Below, piece by piece: positions 51,972 to 61,508 of a DNA stretch of 64,000 nucleotides. The DNA lies in assembly GCF_000002595.2 (NCBI RefSeq), contig NC_057009.1:5659283-5723282 (forward strand), written 5' to 3'. Position 1 is the stretch's first letter. Each line of letters starts with the position of its first letter. The notes under the pieces are model-generated. The model did not search any database, was not told the DNA's origin, and was given only the letters and a program-made list of their open reading frames with translations. Source of the DNA: Chlamydomonas reinhardtii (Eukaryota > Chlorophyta > Chlorophyceae > Chlamydomonadales > Chlamydomonadaceae). Both the position numbers and the translations under genes were made by a program.

Positions 51972-54750
51972 ATGGCGGCTGTAGGTGAGCAGGACCTCAG
52001 AATGCCGGGCTTTGCGCAAGGAGGCGCTGTGTGCAAGGAGAAAGGCGAAGTCTTCGTCTGGGTAACCTCCGTCGCGCGAGCTCGGCGACTTGACCTGGAG
52101 GAGCCCCAGCCCTGGGCCCCAGCCCGTCGCCCCAGCCCTGGACCGCCCCGTCCACTGCTCTCAGTGATATATCAGCAGCATGCGGGCGCGGGGGCACGGG
52201 CATGGTGGACCCGTAGCGCCGAGGGCAGGGGGGTCCTACGTGCCACGGGTCCGAGCTCGTTGACCGAGTCATCCGTTGACCGCCTCGAACCCTGCCCCTC
52301 CCCGCCCTGTCCCACAGCCGCTTTGCCGCCGCCCCCCGCGGCGCTGCCTTCTGACGGGCTATTATTAGAGCTGTTGGGAGGACCGCCAAGTCCGCGGACA
52401 TGCGTGGCAAGTGATGCGTGCCTCAGCCTCGGCAGCCAGGGCTCGCCGAGCTCACCTCGGTCGCGCGATGGGGACTTCAGCAGCCCGGCCGCCGCGGCGG
52501 ATGCCCGCGCCCCGCCCGCCGGCCCCGCCAATTCCACCGCTGCTAACTCTCCCGAGTCAACTTGCCAGCCGGCGAAGCAGCCAATCCTGGACCTAGATCC
52601 GCACCGGCTGGCACAGCGGCAGAAGCAGATCGACTTCGGCAAGAACACGGTCGGATACCAGCGCTATCTACAACTCGTGCCACGGTGCGTCTCGGTGCTT
52701 TGGAATGTTGCTATGCACATTTAAGATGTTTATGGGTATGGACATGCGAAATTAGGAACAGATAGCAGGGCTGGCTTGCGGGGCCGGCCCCGTGCTCCGG
52801 TCCGGGCGGGGGTGGGGTGGGGTGGGGGTGGGGGGCACATGCACAACAAAATACCTCTTCGTTTCTTATGCATTGTCGCGTCATGTTGCTTTAGTATTAT
52901 AAACATACAATCAGTACGTATTGGGCGTCCTTAGTCCTCTAGGGCAATGGCTGCGATGATGGTCAAAACTTCGACACGCTCACGGGACTTGCGGCAGACC
53001 GCAGACCGCCGCCGCCGCACACATAAACCTGCCCTCGCCAAGACCGTCCATCACGATGTCATCCTACTTTGTTGCATGCAGGAACAAGCGGCGGCGGACA
53101 GACCCGGCCACGCCTGATATCAACGCAAATATTAGCAAGCGCCGCTTCGACGGCCAGGTGCGACATCATGATCCGCGCCTGTGTTGGCCCTCGTGGTATA
53201 AATGCATTCATGTTACCATTGGCATCGTCCATCAGCACTTAGTCCTGCCGTATGAGCGCGGCGACAAGTATGAGTGCATGAAGCTGCTCCTGGATGTGCT
53301 TCCGCCAACCTGTGGCGCATGCTGCCTGTTCTGACGCCTCCCCAGGTCCTCGTGTGGCGCCGTGCCCTGCACAAGTACGATGACGACGCCGAGCAGGAGG
53401 CTTCCGTTTCTGCATCTTCCTCAGCCGCCGCCGCCGTGCCCCGCCAGCCGCAGCACTCGCGGTCCTCCCGCAGCTCCTGCGCCTCCTACCCCAGCGCCAG
53501 CGCCAGCAGCAGCTACAGTTATGGCGCGGGCAGCCGGGGCCTGTCGGTGGTGGTGCCGCCGTCCCAGCCGCCGCTGCCCATGCTGGCGGAGTGCACCTCA
53601 CTGGCCTCCTACTCGGACGCGGCGTGCGGCGACGGCAGCACCGTGCTGTCCGTCACCGCCTCCGCTGGGCCCTCCTCACCCACCTCGTCGTGCGGCGGCA
53701 GCCGGGTGAGTCGCGTGCGGCGGTTGGACACTTGCAAGCGTGCATAGGATGGGGAACCCAACTCAGCTGCTTGCCGTGTTGTGACTGCCGGCAACAGTAC
53801 AGCTCAGTCGTCGTCGCCGCCTCACTTCCCTTCTGCCTACCTCCCTTCCTCTGCAGCGCTCACTGGACGGCTACCTGGAGCCGCAGCAGCACCACCACAG
53901 CCACCACAGCCACTCATCTCGGCGGCGGCGCACACTCATGTCGGAGGGCGAGGAGGAGGAGTCCGAATCGTTGGGCTTTCGCTGCGAGGTCCTGCCGCGC
54001 GACCGGTCAGGCAGCAAGGTCAAGTCGGTTGCGGCGGGTGGCGAGCGCCCACGGCAAGCCAGCAGTTCCGGTGGCGCCAGCGATGCAACATGTGAGGGAG
54101 TGTGGGCACACGAGAAGAAGCTCAGTGTGGGACAGGAGCAGCGGTGCCAGCAGCAGCCGGGCCTGAGCCGCGAGCAGCTGCAGCGGCTTGCGGAGCAGCA
54201 CAAGCACCTGGCGGCGGCCGCCGCTGCCCTGGTGCCGGTGGTCGTAGTCGCTGGAGATGACGACGGCGGCGCGGACCCGATCGTCGCGTACCATCCAGTG
54301 TGCGAGACGGAGGCGGGCCGCCGCATGGTGTTGACGCGCGGCGGGGCCGCCACCATCGCCCCTGCCTCCGGCAAGGCGGAGGGCCAGCCGCTACTGGCGC
54401 TGCCAGTGGAGGTGGTGTATGGCGGTGGGGCAGAGGTCCTGGGCTTCCGCAACCACAGGGAGGCGGCGACGGGCGCTCCATTGGCTAGCGCGGCAGCAGC
54501 GGCGGCGGCGGCGGCTGGCGGTGCCGTCACCTACGGCGTGGCGGTGCGGGCATCCCAGGCGGCCGCGGCGCAGCTGGATGTGGGAATGGGGGCGGGCTGC
54601 TCAGCAGTGGTTGTGGTCGAGAAGCCGGCAGCACGGATGTCGGAGGGGGCAGCGATGGCGGGTGACAAGGTGCAGCAGCAGCGGCCAATGATGGCTGAGG
54701 GTGCGGAGCAGGCATTGGCGGACAGTCTCACGTCACTGCTGTTGCGGTGA
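51972..54750 (+). CDS. SLBP: histone RNA stem-loop-binding protein, tandem copy A (long form)
   Basis: Four exons (51972-52684, 53082-53157, 53346-53705, 53857-54750) join in frame to 680 residues. The SLBP RNA-binding domain lies near residues 209-277: RQKQIDFGKNTVGYQRYLQL, then TDPATPDINANISKRRFDGQ, then VWRRALHKYDDD. In animals this domain grips the 3' stem-loop of replication histone mRNAs and directs their processing and translation; volvocine algae are known to have such histone stem-loops. The 200 residues before and 400 after are low-complexity; the tail opens with SLDGYL, shared with copy B, then a His-rich HHHSHHSHS and an acidic patch. No intron interrupts the N-terminal part, unlike copy B, and its Pro-rich first 150 residues are the least certain coding stretch. 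Copy B follows 1.1 kb downstream in the same orientation. Confidence 0.88.
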
Positions 54751-55853
54751 GGTCGCCTGCGCCAGGCCGCACCGCTGCCAGCACAAGTATACCGGACTGG
54801 CCACTACCCGGCCATCACCTGTATTTTGCCTGACACCTGACGAACCTGATGGAGACACCTGGCCCTGTGTGGGGCGTACTAGGAGATACAATGATCGCAA
54901 GTGGACTTCGACTTTTCCGTTCAGCCATCTGACCGACCAAGGACCAAGTTCATGATGTCATTTCAACCCCTACATTGAATTGCGGGCGCGATTGTACACC
55001 GCACAACCCTTGATGATACTGAATCTGAGACGGAGATGGGCCTTGTTGGCCCTATTATCTTGGACGGTGGCGTGTTTTGCGAATTCACAGACTGGTTGTT
55101 GCCAAAGTGCGCCGTGCAGTATGCGGGCAAAAGCTAGAGTGTCCTAGATTGGGGCACCCATGCGGCATAGTTTCAACAGCACAGGCCGAGTGCCTGTGCG
55201 TAGTACCACCAACCATGTGCAGTTGTTAACGTATATTGTGACAGTGGTCGCATGCCTTGGCGGCGATCGTGTGGGCATGCAAGTGGGAGCAGTCGTGAGG
55301 GGCACTCCGTCGGGGCAATGCTCCGGGCAGTCGATACATCCTGCTGATGAGGCCTGTACAGCAGGTGTGTTGCCACGTGCAGTTGACGTGAAGCGGGCCC
55401 GGCGGTGCTGGGCCTGTCAAGGACGGCTGGCGTGTAAGCGGCCTCAGTCGCCTCCCCTCGCTGCTCCCCTCGCCGCTTTGCTAATCCCCTCGGCAAAAGA
55501 TGTCCTCACAGAATACAAACAGAAGCTTGCCCAGAGCATGGAGGTGAAGAAGGTGTCTCAACTGGTGCTGTTACATCGCCGATGGGCCCACAACTTTCAA
55601 AAGCTGGCGGTTCACTTCACTATCACCAACACTCATCCTCAGCGACCTATATCAGACCGTTGTATCTCTTCTCACTTTAGAACTTTGCCTTGAAGCTTTC
55701 ACACATTCGAACTGGTTCGGATTTTTCGCCTCAACTGACCTCTTAGCTAGCTAAGAGGTTTTCTGCTAGAGGCCTAGGAAAAGCTACAGTCAAGCCTCGG
55801 CAAGCCGGCGGTCTTTTCCGTGGACAAACCAGCCGAAGGGCGAAGGCGACGCT
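54751..55853. other. region between the SLBP paralogues
   Basis: This holds the 3' UTR of copy A, with a TGTAA at 55433-55437, and the promoter of copy B. A plus-strand open frame at 55160-55693 has no recognisable similarity and is not called. Confidence 0.45.
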
Positions 55854-58111
55854 ATGGCAACCAGGATGTACAGCGGCGGACGTGTTCTGGATACTAGCGC
55901 TGAGTTTGCCGTCGACGATGTGCGAGGTACGCCTTGAGAAGAGCACCATTCGCGGCGACGCATGCCATTTGCCAGGGGCACGCGCTTGCTGGCACCAACC
56001 CAACTGGAATAGTCATCAGATTTGAAAATGTAATGTGCCGCACCTGTTGAAAGGCGAAATAGCTGGCCAGCCCGAAACCTGCCCCCCTCGCTCGGCCGAC
56101 AGGGCGACACCTCCCCAGCCGTCTTCCTCACTGACAGCTCATGCGCCTTCCCATTTCTTGCGCAGGCCCCGTCAGCAACGCAGCTGTGGTGCCTCCTACG
56201 TGGGTTAAGTCGCCGGTGAAGAAGGACGTCAAGCCCCCTTGCAAAGACCTCGACGACCACAGGCTCGCGCAGCGGCAAAAGCAGATCGACTACGGCAAGA
56301 ACACCCTTGGGTACCAGCGCTACCTGCAACTCATACCCAAGTGAGCTGCATGCGGGGCTGGCGCTGGTCAACGTTTCAGTGAAGGCATGCAGTCATGGGG
56401 TGGGGTGTTGCAGGCAGCTTCCTGGAATCCTGGTGCTTGCTGGGGGCGCTGCTGGGGGCGATTTGCAATCGCACGCTACCCTCATCCCGGCGGTGCGGCG
56501 CGGCAGGCCGGCACCTGACATGTGGAGCTCAGTCACCGGCCTTCCCGCCGTGCTAGCCCCCAACCTTTCCATCCCGATGGCGCATTCTCTATCGCTGACG
56601 GGTACACGGACCCACGCCGTCGCTCACACAGGGACAAGCGGCAGAAAGGCGACCCCCAGACCCCTGACATGCACCTAAACAACAGCAAGCGCGCGTTCGA
56701 GGGCTTGGTAAGCCAGGGCGGGGTTTCTTATAACGTGCGCTGCGTCAATACCTCTGTTTGCGTAGTCGTATGTGGTTTATAACCTGCTGCTTTCGCGTCT
56801 TGTCCCTGCAGATAAAGGTCTGGCGCCGCCAACTGCACAAGTATGACCAGGACGGAGACGAGGACGCGGGGCCTGGCGCTGTGCTGTCGGTGAGTGCGGT
56901 CCTTGTGAACCCCTGTCAACGAAACCTTCTCACAATCGTGCCCAATGGTGCCAATCTTATCTTCATCTGCCGTGCTGGCTGCTGAAGTCACCGTGCATCT
57001 GTGCGCATGTGTGCAGTACGCGGAGCGCGCCCGCCTGGCGTCCATCAACTCGGAGGGTGACGTGGCGGTGTCGGCGGTGGCGTCGTCGCCCACCAACTCC
57101 AGCCGCAGCCGGGTGAGTGCGCCCATGTGTGTGTTGGGGAATGCGGCGGAGACGTAGTGCAGAAGGATTGGGGCCGTGGTGGTAGATACGGTGTTGGGAT
57201 CTTCGGCGGAGCATCCATCATTCCGACGCTGCAGCAGCCATCCTGTGCGCGGCCATTACCTGTGGGCGTCAAGGTGTTCTCCACACCTGCTGGCGCAGCA
57301 CCTGGCCATGCTACCAATTGTACGGGGCTCCAATGGATATGGCGGGTGCTGCGCCACTGCATATGCCGCTAGTCCTGGCTTCATTCGCCAGTGCCGCCGC
57401 CTGGCGTCATCCCAACACCGCTCACCCACTCTGCCCGCCCTCGCCACCACCACAGGGCTCGCTGGACGGCTACCTCCCGCCGGTGGTCGCAAGCGACGCC
57501 AGTGGCCGCAAGCGCCCCTTCAAGCGTGCCTTTGACCAGCTGGTGAGTTCGATGCATTGGTAGTGGGGCAGCTGTTCAATGCCGGGAGTTGGTCCCCCTG
57601 AAGCACATGTGTGTCAAAGCCGTTGCTTTATGCGGTACCCCTAATGCTTCATTAATATCCTCCTCGCTGCTTACCCGCCATGCAGGCCGCGGAGAACCCG
57701 CAGCCCTCCAAGCTGCTCACCAGCCCCGCCGGCCCGCGCCCCGGCGCGCCGCAGTCCGCGCCTCCCGCCACCACTGACGCCGGCCCAGCGCCGTCCACCG
57801 GCCGCTGCATGGACCCGCCCGGCCCCGCCCCCACCCACCACGGCGCTCGCACCGGCTCCAACCTCGGCCCCGGCTCCGGCGTGCCCAAGGCGCCGGCGAC
57901 TGCTCCGCCGGCCGCGCCGCGCGCCACCACTGCCACCACCGCCAACACTACGGGCTCGCCGCCTGGCTCGGCAAAGAAGCGCTCTGCGGGCGCCGCCCTG
58001 GGCCATGCCGGTGCCGGTGCGGGCGGCGAGGACATGTTCCGCGAGTGGGAGGAGGAGGACTACCCCGGGCTGGAGCAGTGGGAGGACGAGGAGGTAGACG
58101 TGCAGCTGTGA
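55854..58111 (+). CDS. SLBP: histone RNA stem-loop-binding protein, tandem copy B (short form)
   Basis: Seven exons (55854-55926, 56166-56340, 56632-56707, 56812-56889, 57017-57112, 57456-57542, 57686-58111) join in frame to 336 residues. The RNA-binding domain occupies about residues 53-122: RQKQIDYGKNTLGYQRYLQL, TPDMHLNNSKRAFEGL and VWRRQLHKYDQD. The first two domain introns fall at the same places as in copy A, which shows common descent. Downstream, SLDGYL is shared with copy A, then come KRPFKRAFDQL, a Pro/Ala/Thr-rich linker and an acidic end (EWEEEDYPGLEQWEDEE). The 24-residue first exon was chosen because its GTACGC donor and the acceptor at 56165 keep phase. Compared with animal SLBP the SRRxWD block is altered (SKRAFEG). 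Confidence 0.9.
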
Positions 58112-58285
58112 GACAGCTCCAGGAGCAGGTTAACAGGGGTTGTAGCAAGAGGTTGTGGTGATGACGTTAAGCAGCTGTGAGGTGGGATGATACGGTCTGT
58201 ATCTGCATGGCACACCCTTGCTGGGCAGTGGATACATGCATGCGCGCTCTAATCGAGCGTTTGCCTGCGCCTAGATCGCAGCCGT

Positions 58286-58290
58286 TGTAA
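58286..58290 (+). terminator. TGTAA polyadenylation signal, SLBP-B
   Basis: 175 bases after the stop codon of SLBP copy B. Confidence 0.65.
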
Positions 58291-58334
58291 AAGGTGTGAA
58301 GCGGGTCCTCTCAAGTCCTCTCGCACTTCTTGCC

Positions 58335-58339
58335 TTACA
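58335..58339 (-). terminator. TGTAA polyadenylation signal, NADAR gene
   Basis: TTACA on the plus strand, about 415 bases past the stop codon at 58752. Confidence 0.5.
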
Positions 58340-58751
58340 GTCTTTTGCCCACCCGCGCCAACGGGTCCGGCAATAGGTGGCGCAGCCCCCCAGGTAAGAG
58401 TACCGTAGCTATCTTGTGCTTCAAAACTGAACGTCCAGGGGGCGCTCGTGGCGGCTGCGCAACCATACGCTGACCCGCGCTGACACCAGGTTCATACCCT
58501 CGTCGCACAGTCTGCAAATGGCCCTCTTGCAAACTGCCCTGGGACGTGGCAACTGGCAAGCGATACTCCCGCCTGTCACAACTCCATCAGCGCACATCAG
58601 CGCCAGCTCGCTCATTTATTCTTCCACCATGCAAAGCACCATGAACGCAAACTGCGTCACCACGCTCATACATAAATACATCATGAATGCTATGTACGGT
58701 TAAGCACAGTGCGCCTGTGACTTAGTTATCCTGACCAAGACAGTATCCGCA

Positions 58752-60663
58752 TCAGGCATTTGGCGCCTCCTCAGGCGTGTCCAGCACCTCCTGGCACTCC
58801 ACACGCTGCCGCTTCTCACGTGGATTGCCCTCTGGCGCCTCCTCTTCCTCTGCCGCCTCGTCCTGACCCTGCAGCAGCTGCTCCCCGTCGTCCGCCGGCT
58901 GCTGCTGCGGGTCCTCGGCCACAGCCTTCCGCTTTTTGGCCGAGTCTTCTTGTGCCGGCTCCGCCTCCTTTTGACGCTCCGTGTCCTGCTGCTGCTCCTG
59001 CCGCCGCAGTTGCTCACGCGCCTCCACTAGCGCCTTGCCCAAGAGGTTGCGGCCGGGCCACTCGGACGCAGGTGTGGCGCGGGCGGTCTCCTCATCCAGG
59101 CCGATGCCCCAGAGCCTGCGCGTGTGGTTACATCGAGGCGGGGCAGTACAGGTGTCAACTATAGTTGAGTTGCGTGATGCACGTGACCGCGGCGGTGATG
59201 GAGGAGATTTAGCTGACTGTGCAGGACGGCATGCTCCACCCCGTTTGCAACCCTGCCCCCCGCGCCACCCAGCTTTCCTTCCCCTGCGCTCATGCGTCCC
59301 GGCCCCGTGCCGCTAGCAGCCTGACCAGTGCTCTGCTCCCCTGCCCTCCCCGCCGTCCCCGCTCCCGTCGCCGGCTGTCCTTCACACCCTTGAACCGCCT
59401 CAACCTTTCCACCAACCCCAGTTACCCTACCTGTCCTCCGGCGCCGTCTCCACCAGCAGTGCATCCCCGGTGCCCAACAGCACCTCGCGCAGCTCCGGGT
59501 CCGCCCCGAACTTGAGGAAGTTGCCTCGCACCACCAGGTCGAACGCCGCCGCGTCCCACACGTCCGGCTTGAAGCCCGCCACCTGCCGCCCCAGCGCCTT
59601 CATGCAGCCCGGGTCGCGAGCCTCCATGATGAGGGCCAGCGTGGCGGAGTCGCCGAACAGCCGGGCCTGCAGGGGGAGGTGAGGAGGACGTGAGCAGGGC
59701 GTGAGGAGGACGTGAGGAGCATGGGTGTTGGGTGGGGGGAGGGCTGGGTGGTGGGTGGCTGGGAGGAGGGACGAGCACGACGTGGTACGAGGGTCGTGCG
59801 GTGCGCAGAGGAGTTTGGAGAGCGGTGTGAGGGATGTGTGGAACAGGGCGGCGGGAAGCCGGTGCCGAAGGGCCACCGGATGCATGGGAGGGATTATCAG
59901 TTCGGTGTCGCAAGGACTGTTGGACAAACCGCACCACGGAGGGACTGAGGGAGCGAGCGGCGCGCCCTGGCGAGCGGCCCTGAGAGCTGCCCACGCGGGC
60001 CACGGACCTATCCAGTATGCCACACGATGCCACCCACCCAGACATTCTGTATCCCATCAGGCCTGGGAGCATTGGCGCATCCTAGCAAGGCTGGTTTCGA
60101 AATAACTGGGATCAACCCTGCGTCAGCCCTTACTACCCTGCCTCAGCCCGTATTACCCTGCCTCTGGTCACCCCCGGATAGGACCGACTTGCTATCCTAT
60201 GCCGCGACCTCCAATCCCTGAGGTCCGGGTTCCAATCCTTGCCGTCCCAAACCCAATCCTCAAGTGCCAGGTCCAATCCTACTCTGGCCAATCCAATCCA
60301 CGGAGGGTTGACCGGCGCCGGGACCCATCCTATATACCCCATACCACCCCTCTGGCCGTCTGCGGCACCAATCGCATTGGGGCCACCGCGTAAGTAGCAC
60401 TACCCTTTCTGACCTCACGCCCGCTTATACTTGCCTTGCCTGCCATCATGAATTGCTCAGCGGACGTAAATATCACACCAGGCTGCTCCGGATCGCTGAA
60501 CTTGCAGTCAAACCCTGCATGGTGAAGGACAACGGGTTGGCACGCTAAAGAGTCCATCAATTGATCACTTACACTGAGATAGCACGTAATTCTTGGAGCC
60601 GGGCGGGTATTCTGACGCGCTATCGCCATAAAAGAATACAAATTCTGTGTTGTCGGTTGCCAT
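58752..60663 (-). CDS. NADAR (YbiA-like, DUF1768) domain protein with acidic/basic tail
   Basis: Four exons on the minus strand (60663-60573, 60514-60435, 59666-59431, 59115-58752) join in frame to 256 residues. The NADAR domain fills residues 1-170: EFVFFYGDSASEYPPGSKNY, FTSAEQFMMAGKARLFGD, FKPDVWDAAAFDLVVRGNFL, KFGADPELREVLLGTGDALL, and LWGIGLDEETARATPASEWP followed by GRNLLGKAL. YbiA-like NADAR proteins act as N-glycosidases, on riboflavin-pathway intermediates in bacteria and plants, and some remove ADP-ribose from nucleobases. The C-terminal 80 residues are a charged, Gln/Glu-rich tail with KKRK and REKRQR, possible nuclear signals. The second intron uses a GC donor (AAG|GCAAGT), a known minor class. 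The start ATG 60661-60663 gives a compact N terminus that fits the family. Confidence 0.92.
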
Positions 60664-61508
60664 ATCGATGCTTTGGCTGTAGTTGTGCTCGTATAGTTTA
60701 AGTCAATATTAAAGAAATGTATACACATCACGTCGAAAGAAGGGATGGGCATTTGGGCCCCGCGGTAGCCGAGAAGCCGGAACCCTTGACCAGCTCCTCC
60801 CCATGGTCCCCACCCGGCAACGTGACGGGAGCTTTGATGCCCATCACTTATCATTGCATGACTGCATGTGCACGAACAACTGGCAAGCGCCCGGAAACCG
60901 CTGTGATTCGCCGTGATGCCACGCCACGCAGACAATTGGAAAGGTGGAGTGCCATTTCGAAATCCTGCTAAAGAAAAGCTTGCCAAGCCAAATAGTACAT
61001 GCAGGAGTGCCTAACCGCATCGACTAGTGCGTGCGAGCTTCAGTAGTCGCACCTCAAGTAGGCAAACTCTAAACCAGCTGATGCCAACTCAAATATAGTT
61101 TTTGCATAGCTTCTGGCAATTGACCCACGTTTCGCGTTCGACGAACTTGGGCGACATTCTGCCAAAGGAGGAAGCTTCTGTAGCCAGGCGCCCTGCCTAC
61201 TGCGATAGAAGCCTGGCTCTTAATTTCCCCTTGGCAACCCTAGAAGCGGAAGGAGCAGAAGGAGCAGAACGGCACGCCATGGGCTTGCCAGGCGGGCAGC
61301 AGCACAAAGGAATGGAAGTCTGGCCCAGTAATAACTAGGTGAGCTGGTAGGCCACATTGAATTGTACATCATCAGGCAGAGCCATTCCCGATTGCGTCAA
61401 GTACCCTTCCTCATTGAAGCAGGGTTCCCCTGGAGGACGCTAAGTGCGACATCTTGTTACTTTATTGTAGGCTGCATCAGGGGGCTTGCTACACCCGGCA
61501 CGAGCGAA
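60664..61508. promoter_or_regulatory. shared divergent region, NADAR gene / right-edge gene
   Basis: 845 bases between divergent starts. No TATA box stands out. A 5' UTR exon for the right-hand gene is possible, since a TAG acceptor-like site lies near 61470. Confidence 0.4.

Larger units (their letters stand above)
58112..58751. other. convergent 3' region, SLBP-B / NADAR genes
   Basis: No exon. TGTAA for the plus-strand gene is at 58286-58290 and TGTAA for the minus-strand gene at 58335-58339, so the two transcripts probably end within about 50 bases of each other. Confidence 0.55.

Noticed and set aside
55160-55693. Plus-strand open frame of 177 codons between the SLBP genes
   Set aside because: It has no homology or splice continuity and lies in the likely 3' UTR of SLBP copy A.
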